Positions 17,588 to 26,320 are shown, numbered from the stretch's first letter. The stretch: DNA of 56,805 nt from an uncultured Streptococcus sp. (GCA_934215455.1 CAKPZX010000004.1:1-56805); one strand, 5' to 3'. Program-made: numbers and translations. Notes: generated by a model not told the origin, from the sequence alone.

Positions 17588-17923
17588 ATGAATAACTTAC
17601 CAAACTGTCCAAAATGTAACTCTGAATACGTCTATGAAGATGGAGCGCTCTTGGTGTGCCCAGAGTGTGCGTATGAATGGAACCCAGCTGAGGTCGAAGA
17701 AGAAGAGGGGATCGTAGCGATTGACGCCAACGGAAACAAATTGGCTGATGGCGATACAGTGACCCTGATCAAAGATTTGAAAGTGAAGGGTGCACCGAAA
17801 GATTTGAAACAAGGTACGCGCGTGAAAAATATCCGTATCGTGGAAGGAGACCACAACATCGATTGTAAAATTGATGGCTTTGGCGCAATGAAACTAAAAT
17901 CAGAATTTGTGAAGAAAATCTAA
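17588..17923 (+). CDS. PhnA/YjdM-family zinc-ribbon protein
   Basis: A 111-residue protein of the PhnA (YjdM) family. An N-terminal zinc ribbon CPKC ... CPEC is followed by an acidic linker and a C-terminal SH3-like domain starting at [13 protein letters not shown]. Despite the historic name, this protein is not the phosphonoacetate hydrolase and its function is unsettled. I chose ATG 17588, which has AAGGAG 8 nt upstream. An ATG at 17558 lies inside the promoter palindrome and is not a credible start. Confidence 0.88.
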   Translation: MNNLPNCPKCNSEYVYEDGALLVCPECAYEWNPAEVEEEEGIVAIDANGNKLADGDTVTLIKDLKVKGAPKDLKQGTRVKNIRIVEGDHNIDCKIDGFGAMKLKSEFVKKI

Positions 17924-17954
17924 AGAAAAGTACACAAATTAATAGAGTTGTTTA

Positions 17955-18112
17955 AGTTTATAATGGAACTTTCCGCTGTGAGAAAAGTACTTGAAACAGT
18001 ATTGTTTCAAGTACTCGGGAGTTTTGAAACTTTAGGTTCAAAACTAAGTCATGGAACTTCGTAGAAGTTCGCTGACGTCCGTCCTCACTTAAGGAAAGTT
18101 CCTGATTAAACT
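17955..18112. repeat. BOX-like structured intergenic element
   Basis: A roughly 158-bp element folds into a multibranch structure. An outer stem pairs GGAACTTTCC (17965-17974) with GGAAAGTTCC (18093-18102) and GTGAG (17978-17982) with CTCAC (18084-18088). Inside are three perfect hairpins: 12 bp (17986-17997 with 18004-18015), 8 bp (18021-18028 with 18037-18044) and 7 bp (18054-18060 with 18064-18070). The ends AGTTTA and TAAACT extend the terminal inverted repeat. Size, stacked hairpins and a GCTGACGT segment recall the BOX elements of pneumococcus and relatives, though the sequence is not the canonical one. No second copy is in this window. A TATAAT at 17959-17964 sits at its left edge. Confidence 0.6.
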
Positions 18113-18138
18113 GAAGGGCCTAGCCCCTTTTCTTTCAG
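18113..18138 (+). terminator. weak hairpin with T-rich tail before the Pr6Pr gene
   Basis: GGGC (18116-18119) and GCCC (18123-18126) with loop CTA are followed by CTTTTCTTTC, just upstream of the Shine-Dalgarno of the next gene. It may end transcription coming from the phnA-like gene and BOX-like element. The stem is short. Confidence 0.4.
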
Positions 18139-18147
18139 GAGAATACT

Positions 18148-18783
18148 ATGAAATTCAAATTATTATTTAGCTATCGTTTACTATTGTTTATTTTGAGTGT
18201 GATCGGCGTTTATCTGCAACTGACCAAGCATGGTGGCTTTGGCATGATGCTCTATTACACCATTTTATCTAACATGTTGGTCATGTTCTTTATGGGAGAC
18301 ATGGTTTGGCGCATGGTTCGAGGTCGTTCGACCCAGACTCAGGGCTACCTTCGTATGAAAGGCGCAGTTACCATGTCCATTATGATCACCTGTGTCATCT
18401 ACCACTTTATGTTGGCGCCTATCGCGACACCAGAGAAGTTTTATCGTTTGGAAAACTTCCTTTGTCATTACATCGTTCCTTTGATGTTCTTCTTTGATAC
18501 CCTAGTGATTGATAAAGCCAAGCAATACCGTAAGCTCGATCCTTTCTTTTGGACCTTGATTCCACTGGCTTACATGCTCTTTGCCCTTCTCAATGGTTTG
18601 GTCTTGAAGTGGCCAATTCCAGGTGCAAAAGATAGTCCCTTTGCCTATTTCTTTATCAATGTCAATAAATACGGCTGGGCCTTTGTGGGCAAATGGGTGG
18701 TGATCATCTTTATCGCCTACCTCTTAGCTGGATATGTACTCTATGGGATTAAAAATATCAAGCGGAAATCGGCTGTTTCTTAG
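18148..18783 (+). CDS. Pr6Pr-family integral membrane protein
   Basis: This 211-residue protein has six predicted membrane segments. It resembles the bacterial Pr6Pr family, distantly related to the FAR-17a/AIG1 proteins of eukaryotes, with conserved polar residues in YTILSNMLV, IYHFMLAP and the HYIVPLMFFFDTLV segment. The two membrane-embedded histidines are reminiscent of the Thr/His pair that makes AIG1 proteins hydrolases, but activity here is unproven. CAGGAGAATACT precedes the start. It sits immediately after the BOX-like element, with no clear promoter of its own. Confidence 0.78.
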   Translation: MKFKLLFSYRLLLFILSVIGVYLQLTKHGGFGMMLYYTILSNMLVMFFMGDMVWRMVRGRSTQTQGYLRMKGAVTMSIMITCVIYHFMLAPIATPEKFYRLENFLCHYIVPLMFFFDTLVIDKAKQYRKLDPFFWTLIPLAYMLFALLNGLVLKWPIPGAKDSPFAYFFINVNKYGWAFVGKWVVIIFIAYLLAGYVLYGIKNIKRKSAVS

Positions 18784-18852
18784 TGAAAACCGAACATTAT
18801 TCAGACGAAAAGTCATGTTTTTAAATTTTTTTGAAAAATGTTGATTTTTTTC

Positions 18853-18881
18853 TTGCATGTCGTTTGAAACTGTGATATAGT
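18853..18881 (+). promoter_or_regulatory. promoter of the pyrR operon
   Basis: TTGCAT (18853-18858) and TATAGT (18876-18881) are 17 bp apart with a TGA extension before the -10. Transcription would begin about 18888, just before the PyrR-binding leader. Confidence 0.75.
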
Positions 18882-18887
18882 TATCTC

Positions 18888-19027
18888 AATTAAATAAATC
18901 CTTTAATCCTGTCCCGTGAGGCAGGCAAGGAGACTGTGAAAAACAATGGCTAGGACCATAGAGCGAGACTCTATCCTCTTAGACCATTCATTTGCTGAAC
19001 CTCCTTGAAAAAGGAGGTTTTTCTTTT
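18888..19027 (+). promoter_or_regulatory. PyrR-controlled transcription attenuator
   Basis: The leader contains the conserved PyrR-binding loop region (about 18903-18932, with CCTGTCCCGTGAGGCAGG forming the stem-loop), two intermediate hairpins (ATGG/CCAT and ATAGAG/CTCTAT, 18949-18974), and a strong terminator with stem AACCTCCTT (18998-19006) and AAGGAGGTT (19011-19019) plus T-rich tail. In the known mechanism, PyrR with UMP stabilises the anti-antiterminator so that the terminator forms and pyr expression falls when pyrimidines are plentiful. Confidence 0.88.
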
Positions 19028-19045
19028 ACAACTAAGGAGGACTGA

Positions 19046-19564
19046 ATGAAAACCAAAGAAGTCGTTGATGATTTGACGATGAAACGGGCCATTACCCGGA
19101 TCACCTACGAAATCATTGAACGAAACAAAGATTTGAGCCAGATTGTACTGGTGGGGATCAAGACGCGTGGTGTTTACATCGCACGCCGGATCCAAGAACG
19201 CCTCTCTCAGCTGGAACAAATCGATGTCCCTGTAGCAGAACTAGATACCAAGCCTTTCCGAGATGACATGAAGGCGACAGAAGATACAACGGTCTTACCA
19301 GTTGATATCGCTCATAGAGAAGTTATCTTGATCGATGACGTCCTCTATACGGGTCGCACGATACGCGCTGCCATTGACAATCTGGTCAGTCACGGTCGTC
19401 CTGCTCGAGTGAGTCTGGCGGTTCTAGTCGACCGTGGGCATCGGGAGTTGCCGATTCGTCCGGACTTTGTTGGGAAAAATATCCCGACAAGTAAGTCAGA
19501 GGAAATCATTGTCGAGATGGTGGAGCTAGACGGTCAAGACCGCGTCCTCATCAAAGAAGCTTAA
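19046..19564 (+). CDS. pyrR: bifunctional pyr operon attenuator PyrR / uracil phosphoribosyltransferase
   Basis: This 172-residue protein senses UMP and binds pyr mRNA leaders to promote termination; many homologues also make UMP from uracil and PRPP. The PRPP-binding motif [13 protein letters not shown] (93-105) is intact, and [13 protein letters not shown] and the basic segment near the N-terminus match the RNA-binding face. Length is standard. AACTAAGGAGGA lies before the start, and the gene follows its own PyrR-type attenuator, giving feedback control. pyrB follows after 46 bp. Confidence 0.96.
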   Translation: MKTKEVVDDLTMKRAITRITYEIIERNKDLSQIVLVGIKTRGVYIARRIQERLSQLEQIDVPVAELDTKPFRDDMKATEDTTVLPVDIAHREVILIDDVLYTGRTIRAAIDNLVSHGRPARVSLAVLVDRGHRELPIRPDFVGKNIPTSKSEEIIVEMVELDGQDRVLIKEA

Positions 19565-19610
19565 ACAAATTGTAAATTTTTTGTATTCACATTATAAAAG
19601 GAGAATCAAC

Positions 19611-20534
19611 ATGTCTGAAAATCAAATCGCTCTTAAAAACCTTGTCTCAATGGAAACTCTTACCAATGAAGAAGTAATGGCATTGATCAAACGTGGGATT
19701 GAGTTCAAAAACGGAGCTAAAGCAACCTACGAAGACCAACACATCATCTCAAACCTTTTCTTTGAACCTTCAACTCGTACCCACAAAGCCTTTGAAGTGG
19801 CAGAGTTGAAATTGGGATGCGATCTCCTTGACTTTGATGTGAAGACAAGCTCTGTGAACAAAGGGGAAACACTTTACGATACCATCTTGACAATGTCAGC
19901 TCTTGGTGTAGATGTCTGCGTCATCCGTCACCCTGAAGTGGACTACTACAAAGAATTGGTTGAAAGCCCAACGATCACAGCCTCTATCGTCAACGGTGGG
20001 GACGGTTCAGGTCAACACCCAAGCCAAAGCTTGCTTGATTTGATGACCATCTACCAAGAATTCGGCCACTTTGATGGCTTGAAAGTTTGTATCGCTGGGG
20101 ACTTGGATCACTCACGTGTGGCAAAATCAAATATGCAAATCTTGAAACGTTTGGGAGCAACCCTCTACTTTGCAGGTCCAGACGAATGGAGAAGTGCGGA
20201 ATTTGAAGATTATGGAACCTTCGTCACTATCGATGAAGTCATTGAAGATGTAGATGTGATGATGTTCTTGCGTGTGCAACACGAACGTCATGATTACGAA
20301 TCACTCTTCTCTAAAGAAAACTACCACCGTCTTCATGGTTTGACTCAAGAACGTTATGACCGTATGAAAGATACAGCGATCTTGATGCACCCAGCACCAG
20401 TCAACCGTGACGTTGAAATTGCGGACCACTTGGTAGAAGCTCCTAAATCACGCATCGTAGAACAAATGACCAACGGTGTCTTTGTCCGTATGGCCATCAT
20501 TGAAGCCGTCCTTAAAGGTCGCGGTGCAAAATAA
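19611..20534 (+). CDS. pyrB: aspartate carbamoyltransferase catalytic subunit
   Basis: PyrB makes N-carbamoyl-aspartate from carbamoyl phosphate and aspartate, the committed step of pyrimidine synthesis. The 307-residue protein has the carbamoyl-phosphate-binding motif [13 protein letters not shown] (about 50-62), the HPSQSLLD motif and [11 protein letters not shown] with the HPxPxxR aspartate site. ATG 19611, with AAAAGGAG 8 nt upstream, gives the family N-terminus; the longer frame from 19581 adds ten residues with no support. All catalytic motifs are intact, in contrast to the two genes that follow, so a source of carbamoyl phosphate from elsewhere is needed. Confidence 0.96.
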   Translation: MSENQIALKNLVSMETLTNEEVMALIKRGIEFKNGAKATYEDQHIISNLFFEPSTRTHKAFEVAELKLGCDLLDFDVKTSSVNKGETLYDTILTMSALGVDVCVIRHPEVDYYKELVESPTITASIVNGGDGSGQHPSQSLLDLMTIYQEFGHFDGLKVCIAGDLDHSRVAKSNMQILKRLGATLYFAGPDEWRSAEFEDYGTFVTIDEVIEDVDVMMFLRVQHERHDYESLFSKENYHRLHGLTQERYDRMKDTAILMHPAPVNRDVEIADHLVEAPKSRIVEQMTNGVFVRMAIIEAVLKGRGAK

Positions 20535-20553
20535 GATAACTGACAATTCATTG

Positions 20554-20610
20554 AAAGGAAAGAAAGAGGACAGAGTAGACAGCTACATGGAATCTGACTT
20601 TCCTTTTTTT
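20554..20610 (+). terminator. possible terminator between pyrB and the carA-like gene
   Basis: AAAGGAAAG (20554-20562) can pair with CTTTCCTTT (20598-20606), followed by further T, but the loop is 35 nt long. An extended -10 like TGATAAAAT follows at about 20621-20629. The pair may end pyrRB transcription and start a separate transcript; both calls are weak. Confidence 0.4.
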
Positions 20611-20658
20611 GAGGAACTATGATAAAATTGGATTAGTGTAAAAGAAGGGAGGGGTTCG

Positions 20659-21750
20659 ATGAAACGATTATTGGTCCTAGAGGATGGGACTGTATTTGAA
20701 GGAGAAGCCTTTGGTGCAGACTTATATGTGACTGGTGAATTGGTCTTTACGACAGCCATGACAGGCTATCAAGAATTGATCACGGATCAGGCTTTTAGTG
20801 GCCAGATCCTCTCCTTTACCTTTCCAGTTATTGGCGCAACAGGGATCAATCGAGATGATTCTGAATCGATTACGCCGACATGTTTGGCAGTAGTCGTTCA
20901 GCATTTGGTGGAGATGCCGAGCAATTGGCGACAGCAGATGACCTTGGATGAATTCTTGAAGCGAAAAAAAATCCCTGGTATTGTAGGGATTGATACGAGA
21001 CAGGTGGCCAAAATTGTCCGCAAGTATGGACGGATGAAGGCGACTGTCATTAACAAGGGGGATTCAATTGAGCATATTTTGGACCAGTTGCGAGCGACAG
21101 TCCTTCCCAAAGACCAAGTGCGTCAAGTCTCGACAAAAACAGCCTATGCTGTACCAGGTTTTGGAAAGAGTATTGCCTTGATTGATTTAGGGGTCAAACA
21201 CTCTGTCTTACGCCAGCTGAGTCAAAGGGACTGTAATGTCACGGTCTATCCCTATGACATCTCTTATGATGAACTGATGGAACAGCAGCCCGATGGCGTT
21301 ATTTTATCCAGTGGGCCTGGCGATCCCCATCAGGTGAAAAAACTCTGTCGCTTGATCCAAAAAATCAATGGTCAAATTCCGATCTGGGGCATGGGCTTGG
21401 GAGCACAGGTACTGGCTCAAGCTTACGGGGCTGAGCTAGCTCCCATGGCAGTCGGGCATTTCGGTTTAAATATTCCTGTACGTGAAATTGCGACAGGAAA
21501 AATCGAGATAACGAGTCAAAATCACTTGTATAGTATCGCACGCGATAGCCTGCCCCATGATTTATTGGTCACGCATGAAAACGTCAATGACCATAGTATT
21601 GAAGCTTTTCGTCATCGTTACCAACCGATTTTAGGGGTTCAATTCCAAGTGGATGCTAGTCCAGGGCCAAGGGAAAATCTCTATTTTTACGATGAATTTT
21701 TAGAATTGATTGATGCCAAAATTCACGAAAGTAGAAGGGAGAAGGAATGA
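20659..21750 (+). CDS. CarA-like protein, glutaminase site lost
   Basis: This 363-residue protein aligns along its whole length with the small subunit of carbamoyl-phosphate synthase, which normally frees ammonia from glutamine for CarB. The N-terminal domain keeps VLEDGTVFEGEAFG, MTGYQE and GIDTR. In the C-terminal glutamine amidotransferase domain the nucleophile motif, normally G-I-C-x-G-H-Q, reads GMGLGAQ (244-250), so Cys is Gly246 and the following His is Ala249. The catalytic His of the usual QFHPE/D is gone (QFQVDA, Gln330 and Val331), and the GHxGxNHP loop reads GHFGLNIP. The reading frame is intact, has a strong AAGGGAGGGG ribosome site and overlaps the next gene by 4 bp. Glutaminase activity is very unlikely. 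It may be a pseudoenzyme or decaying paralogue; the carA symbol is deliberately not given. Confidence 0.85.
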   Translation: MKRLLVLEDGTVFEGEAFGADLYVTGELVFTTAMTGYQELITDQAFSGQILSFTFPVIGATGINRDDSESITPTCLAVVVQHLVEMPSNWRQQMTLDEFLKRKKIPGIVGIDTRQVAKIVRKYGRMKATVINKGDSIEHILDQLRATVLPKDQVRQVSTKTAYAVPGFGKSIALIDLGVKHSVLRQLSQRDCNVTVYPYDISYDELMEQQPDGVILSSGPGDPHQVKKLCRLIQKINGQIPIWGMGLGAQVLAQAYGAELAPMAVGHFGLNIPVREIATGKIEITSQNHLYSIARDSLPHDLLVTHENVNDHSIEAFRHRYQPILGVQFQVDASPGPRENLYFYDEFLELIDAKIHESRREKE

Positions 21751-23486
21751 TGAAAGAAAACCAGAAATTGCTTCTCCTATGTGGAGATTCTTATCAGGAT
21801 ATTAGCCTCTTGGCCGCGGTAAATGAAGTACAAAAACTTAATGCCAAGGATGGGAATGCTCTTGTCCTTTATCTGGGAGAAGAAAATGCTATCACACAAG
21901 AAGCTGGAGAACAGGTTGTAGTCAGTAAGCTCAAACTGGATGCTCTTAGGACGACTCTTCTTTCCTATACTGGATCTCGCTTGCTCCTAACCTTTGCAGA
22001 TAAACAGATTTTAAATCTCTTGTTCCGATTGGAAGAAATTGGATTTTTCAAAGACGCATCGATCATGATTGTCGGGCCGAGTCTCCAACGCTACCGGACC
22101 TTTTATCAGCAGGCGGATCAACGACGCCTTTTTCAAGATCTGGGCTATCAGGTACCCGCTTCCGCCCTGGTTGGTTCTGTTCGAGAAGCCATTGAGTTTT
22201 CTGAAGGCATTCAATTTCCCATTATGATCTGGCCGGTAGCGAGCAAGCAAGGGCAGGGGAGAAAGATTGCTCATAACCTGGATGACCTGTGCGAAGCAGT
22301 AGAAACGGGACTTTCGGTCTCTCCAAGTCAGCAGTGTTTGCTAGAGTTTTCGACCTATGGCTTTAAGGAACTCGATTTTGTGGTCATGCGGGATCGCGAA
22401 GACAATCACTACCTGGCAGCCTCTATCGAAAGCATTGATCCTGTCGGGATCCACTCTAGTGACTCTTATCAATTTATGCCAGCTGTCACCCTGACTGACC
22501 GAGAGTTTCAAAATCTTCGTGAAGCAGCGATCCACATCAGTCGCTATTTGAAGCTAACAGGAGCCATTTCGATCAAGTTTGCTCTAGATCCGACGAGCTA
22601 TGCTTTTTATATCCTAGAAGTTAACCCATTTGCTTCAGATAGTATCTCAATGGCCTCTATGGGCTTGGGTTATTCCTTATTTGAGCAAGGAGTTCAGCTG
22701 CAATTAGGGCGGTCTCTCGAGCATTTGCCTCATCCCCTATTAAAAGATCTAAAGGCCGTTTACGAACCGAGTTTGGACTATATCTTCTTTAAGATTCCGA
22801 TTTTTTCTGATGCTGCTAAAAATTCCCGTCTCAATACCCAAATTCACTCTTATGGGGCAGTTTATGGATTTGGGAAGAGAATCGATGAAGCTTATCAACA
22901 AGCTTTAGAAACCATTAAAGATAAGAACTTGCTGACCATCCTTCCTGAGGAAATGAGCGATGATGAATTAATCCAGAAAATTGCTCGTCATATGCCGCAT
23001 CGGCTCTTCTATATTTTAGAGGCTCTGAAACGCGGTTTTGAGTTTGAGGAACTCTTAGATTTGAGTAAATTAGCCCCAATTTATTTGCAGGTTTTGGCTA
23101 ATCTAGTGGAGTTAGAAAAAGGAGCAGAAGTTGCAACAAGCCCAGCCTTTCTTCCGGTTGAGCCATCAGCGGGCTTATATGAGGTCAAAGCAGGAGCAGC
23201 CTATTATCTGACCCAAAATGGAACCAATGAATCATTGGCTTTGGACGCTGCTTGTGTCTTGGTGGATGATCTAGAAATCTGCGATGAGCGTTTTTACCAA
23301 AAGGTGAGAAAGCAGGTGAAAGAGCTGAAAGAAAAAGGACAACAGGTGATCTTACTCACGAATCGTCCTTTTACAGAATCTTTGGCAGATAAAGTCTATT
23401 ATCTTCCTATCAATGAGACAAGCCTTCACCTGATTCAGACCATTGATCAGGTCAAAGAAATTGTCAAGCTTTCTAATAGACAATAA
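21747..23486 (+). CDS. truncated, divergent CarB-like protein
   Basis: This 579-residue protein resembles about the first 640 of roughly 1060 residues of carbamoyl-phosphate synthase large subunit. A worn pre-ATP-grasp domain (1-120) precedes an ATP-grasp domain (about 120-385) with clear landmarks: FKELDFVVMRD, SIDPVGIHSSDS, FYILEVNP and EPSLDYIFFKIP. The helical oligomerisation region (about 400-458, including RLFYILEALKRGF) follows. The C-terminus ends inside the second pre-ATP-grasp domain. The entire carbamate-phosphorylating half and the allosteric domain are absent. Within the ATP-grasp site the glycine-rich loop reads WPVASKQGQGRK (162-173), Lys278 replaces the metal-ligand Gln, and Phe295 replaces an active-site Arg, while E291 and N293 remain. 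It starts within the carA-like stop (ATGATGA). Synthase activity is not expected. Confidence 0.83.
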   Translation: MMKENQKLLLLCGDSYQDISLLAAVNEVQKLNAKDGNALVLYLGEENAITQEAGEQVVVSKLKLDALRTTLLSYTGSRLLLTFADKQILNLLFRLEEIGFFKDASIMIVGPSLQRYRTFYQQADQRRLFQDLGYQVPASALVGSVREAIEFSEGIQFPIMIWPVASKQGQGRKIAHNLDDLCEAVETGLSVSPSQQCLLEFSTYGFKELDFVVMRDREDNHYLAASIESIDPVGIHSSDSYQFMPAVTLTDREFQNLREAAIHISRYLKLTGAISIKFALDPTSYAFYILEVNPFASDSISMASMGLGYSLFEQGVQLQLGRSLEHLPHPLLKDLKAVYEPSLDYIFFKIPIFSDAAKNSRLNTQIHSYGAVYGFGKRIDEAYQQALETIKDKNLLTILPEEMSDDELIQKIARHMPHRLFYILEALKRGFEFEELLDLSKLAPIYLQVLANLVELEKGAEVATSPAFLPVEPSAGLYEVKAGAAYYLTQNGTNESLALDAACVLVDDLEICDERFYQKVRKQVKELKEKGQQVILLTNRPFTESLADKVYYLPINETSLHLIQTIDQVKEIVKLSNRQ

Positions 23487-23518
23487 AGGATCCGGACAAT
23501 CTATCCGAATCCTTTTTT
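23486..23518. terminator. bidirectional terminator between carB-like gene and pepT
   Basis: A stem of AAGGAT/ATCCTT plus CGGA/TCCG with small internal irregularities (23486-23514) is followed by T on the plus strand and is flanked by A on the left, so it could work both ways between the convergent genes. Confidence 0.75.
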
Positions 23519-23523
23519 GTTTC

Positions 23524-24744
23524 TTATTTTTTGGTCACAATACCGATAATGGTATCAACTGCGCGTTCCATGGTTTGGAGGCTAACGTATTCAAAGCGAC
23601 CATGCATGTTTTCGCCACCGGCAAAGATATTTGGTGTTGGAATCCCCATAAAGGAAATTTTAGATCCATCTGTACCACCACGGATTGGTTCAATGATTGG
23701 AGTGATTCCAAGATCTTCCATGACTTCCTTAGCAAGGGTAATTGGTGTCATATCTTTTTCAATCACTTGCTTCATGTTGTAATACTGATCTTTGAGGGTG
23801 AGGAGAACGCGTTCGCTACCGAGCTCCTCATTCATCTGGTCGGCAATAGATTTCATAAGGTCTTTGCGTTTCTCAAAGCTTTCAGTTTCAAAGTCCCGAA
23901 TGATGTAGCTGGCACTTGCTTCCTCAACAGTTCCATCAATATTCATCAAGTGGTAGAAGCCTTCATAGCCTTCGGTTAATTCTGGACGTGCTCCTTCAGG
24001 GAGTTTGTTATGGAAATCAATGGCCAATTGAAGAGCGTTGATCATTTGACCTTTGGCTGTACCTGGGTGGACATTCCGTCCTTTGAAGGTAATTTCAGCT
24101 CCAGCTGCTGAGAAGGTTTCGTATTGAAGCTCTCCAAGAGGACCACCATCGACAGTATAGGCAAAGTCTACATCGAAATCCTCTGCATCAAATTGATCTG
24201 CCCCGACTCCGATTTCTTCATCTGGACCAAAGCCGACACGGATTTCTCCGTGTTTGATTTCAGGATGAGCTGTCAGGTATTCAATAGCTGTCATGATTTC
24301 AGCGATACCTGATTTATCATCTGCACCCAGAAGAGTAGTACCGTCAGTTGTGATCAAGGTTTGTCCCTTGTAGTTGTTCAAATGAGCAAAATCGGCTGGA
24401 TCGAGTGTGAAACCAGAGTCACCAAGGGTAATGACACCCCCATCATAATTCTCAACAATTTGTGGATTGACATTTTCGGCATTGAAGTCAGCGGTATCCA
24501 TGTGAGAGATAAATCCAATCTTGCGTGTAAAGCTTGGATCATTTGCTGGAAGTGTTCCAATGGCATAGCCGTTTGGTAAATAGTAGACGTTTTGAAGGCC
24601 CACGCGTTTCATTTCAGGGATTAAGACGTTTGTTGCAAAATCAACTTGTGATTGGGTACTTGGAGTGGTTGTAGAATTTTCGTCTGAACGTGTGTTAACC
24701 TTTACATAGGTAATAAAACGGTCCAACAGATTTTGGTATTTCAT
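23524..24744 (-). CDS. pepT: peptidase T (tripeptide aminopeptidase)
   Basis: PepT removes the N-terminal residue from tripeptides, feeding peptide-derived amino acids to the cell. This dizinc M20-family enzyme of about 406 residues shows the zinc ligands and catalytic residues in [48 protein letters not shown] and the final metal ligand in [25 protein letters not shown] is typical of PepT. I chose ATG 24744 because GGAG lies 7 nt upstream, whereas the ATG two codons earlier sits directly against it. It follows the Cof-type phosphatase gene by 2 bp and ends the minus-strand operon. Confidence 0.95.
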   Translation of the reverse strand: MKYQNLLDRFITYVKVNTRSDENSTTTPSTQSQVDFATNVLIPEMKRVGLQNVYYLPNGYAIGTLPANDPSFTRKIGFISHMDTADFNAENVNPQIVENYDGGVITLGDSGFTLDPADFAHLNNYKGQTLITTDGTTLLGADDKSGIAEIMTAIEYLTAHPEIKHGEIRVGFGPDEEIGVGADQFDAEDFDVDFAYTVDGGPLGELQYETFSAAGAEITFKGRNVHPGTAKGQMINALQLAIDFHNKLPEGARPELTEGYEGFYHLMNIDGTVEEASASYIIRDFETESFEKRKDLMKSIADQMNEELGSERVLLTLKDQYYNMKQVIEKDMTPITLAKEVMEDLGITPIIEPIRGGTDGSKISFMGIPTPNIFAGGENMHGRFEYVSLQTMERAVDTIIGIVTKK

Positions 24745-24746
24745 GA

Positions 24747-25568
24747 TCATTCTCCTTTTTCAGATTCAATTAATTTGTGAATAGCATGGGCCACGCCATC
24801 CTCATCATTGGTCAGGGTGATGAAGTCAGCGATTTCCTTAACAGCAGCATTGCCATTTCCCATAGCGACGCTATAGCCAGCAAAACGAAGCATTTCAAGG
24901 TCATTATTGGCATCTCCAAGAGCCATGACCTGGTCTCTCCGGTAGCCTAATGTTTGGCTTAATGCTTGAAGAGCAGAAGCCTTGCTCGCGCCTTTTGGAA
25001 GGATTTCAAATAAGATATCCTGTGAACGTACAGTGTTAAAATCGGCCTCTAATGCAGCCTCATGCTGAGCTTGGAAGGCATCAATAGCAGAAGGATCTCC
25101 TACATACATGGCTTGAAAAATAGGAACAACGTTGGGCAGATCTTCTTCTGAGACAGGTGTCGGTTTACTATTAACAATACCCGCATCCATCGTGACAAGT
25201 TCACTGGCTTCAGGTGCGACCACTAGGTAGTGATCTATGTCAAATAAGGTTAGCTGGACGTCTGTATCTTCTGTCAAAACATGCAAGCGGTGCATGTCCT
25301 CAAGGCTCAATTCTTCCTTACCAATGATTTCCCAATTCTTAGTCGACAAGGTTGTACAGCCGTTATTGATAATCATATAGTAGTTACCATCAGGTAGTCC
25401 AATCTCTTCAAAGATAGGACGTACACCTGCTAAGGGGCGACCAGTACAGATCACAATGTCATAGCCGGCTTCATGGGCCCGGTGAAGAGCTTCAATATTG
25501 CCTTTAGATAGAGTCTTATCCTCATGTAAGAGGGTTCCGTCCAAGTCAATCGCAATTAATCGAATCAT
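24747..25568 (-). CDS. Cof-type HAD-IIB phosphatase
   Basis: A 273-residue cytoplasmic HAD phosphatase of the Cof/YidA group. Motif I is [10 protein letters not shown] near the start, motif II ICTGRP, the catalytic Lys lies in [11 protein letters not shown] and motif IV is [10 protein letters not shown]. The type IIB cap is between motifs II and III. Enzymes of this group dephosphorylate sugar phosphates, flavin precursors or pyridoxal phosphate; the substrate here is unknown. The start overlaps the stop of the S24-type repressor by 4 bp (ATGA), and pepT follows after 2 bp, so the three genes form an operon. Confidence 0.9.
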   Translation of the reverse strand: MIRLIAIDLDGTLLHEDKTLSKGNIEALHRAHEAGYDIVICTGRPLAGVRPIFEEIGLPDGNYYMIINNGCTTLSTKNWEIIGKEELSLEDMHRLHVLTEDTDVQLTLFDIDHYLVVAPEASELVTMDAGIVNSKPTPVSEEDLPNVVPIFQAMYVGDPSAIDAFQAQHEAALEADFNTVRSQDILFEILPKGASKASALQALSQTLGYRRDQVMALGDANNDLEMLRFAGYSVAMGNGNAAVKEIADFITLTNDEDGVAHAIHKLIESEKGE

Positions 25569-26320
25569 TTGATTTCCTCCAAATCAAGAGGAACAAAGCC
25601 ATCAATCACTTTTCCAATCACCCCAGGTTCCTCATCTAGTGGAATGATCTGATCACTATATTTCTTATTAAGGGAAACCAGTCGAATACCGTTGGCCTCA
25701 CGAAAGACACGTTTGATCAAGGTCTGTCCATCAAAATCAATGGCATAAATAGCCCCTGCCTGATCATAATAGGTTTGCTTGATTAACACAACGGCTCCTT
25801 TTTCGTATTTAGGCTCGAGGGAATCCGTATGAATCCAAAAAGCCAAATCGTAAGGAATCTTTTGATCAAACCAGACGATATCTGCTTGTTTCTGATTTTG
25901 GTAAGCTGCAAAAGAATCATAGACAGAATAAGAGTGGTATTGCTTTTCAATTTTCTGTCTTTCTTTTTGATGGGTCAAGAGACTCTTTCCATAAGAAAGA
26001 AGAGTTTCTTGATTTCCTTCATCGAGCTGTTTATACAATCGTTCGATCTCTGAATCAATGACCACAAAATCATTGCGCAATCGAGGGTCAATTTCAGCAA
26101 CTGCTACCTGGAAAAAGGCTGCAATCTTCTCTAAATTTTCGGGAACGGGAAGAGAAGTTCCTTTTACATATCCAGTCAGGGTACTTGCAGGGATTCCAGT
26201 AATACGAGATAATTCGATCTGTTTTTTTCCTTGTTCTTTCAGTAATTCTCTAATCTTTTCCGATATAATCCGTAATGCCTCTTTGTCTTGAGGGCTTGCT
26301 TTTCCACGACCTCTAGCCAA
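25565..26320 (-). CDS. XRE-type repressor with S24 (LexA/CI-like) C-terminal domain
   Basis: A regulator of about 251 residues. The N-terminal helix-turn-helix (about 18-70) includes KKQIELSRITGIPASTLTGYVKG. The C-terminal S24 peptidase-like domain keeps the catalytic pair: Ser in HTDSLEPKYEKG (about 167) and Lys in QTLIKRVF (about 203). Such proteins are stress-responsive repressors, often self-cleaving, though no Ala-Gly cleavage site is obvious. The reading frame first opens at a GTG (26329) that overlaps AGGAGG; TTG at 26320 has AGGAGG 8 nt upstream and is the better start. The likely targets are its own operon and perhaps the divergent acetyltransferase, as the shared intergenic region has palindromes. 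No prophage genes are nearby. Confidence 0.85.
   Translation of the reverse strand: MARGRGKASPQDKEALRIISEKIRELLKEQGKKQIELSRITGIPASTLTGYVKGTSLPVPENLEKIAAFFQVAVAEIDPRLRNDFVVIDSEIERLYKQLDEGNQETLLSYGKSLLTHQKERQKIEKQYHSYSVYDSFAAYQNQKQADIVWFDQKIPYDLAFWIHTDSLEPKYEKGAVVLIKQTYYDQAGAIYAIDFDGQTLIKRVFREANGIRLVSLNKKYSDQIIPLDEEPGVIGKVIDGFVPLDLEEIK

Noticed and set aside
18205..18500. Small plus-strand frame inside the Pr6Pr gene
   Set aside because: It is out of frame with a clear membrane protein and has no independent support.
20554..20610. A second PyrR attenuator before the CarA-like gene
   Set aside because: I could not find the PyrR-binding loop seen at 18903-18932; only a weak terminator-like fold is present.
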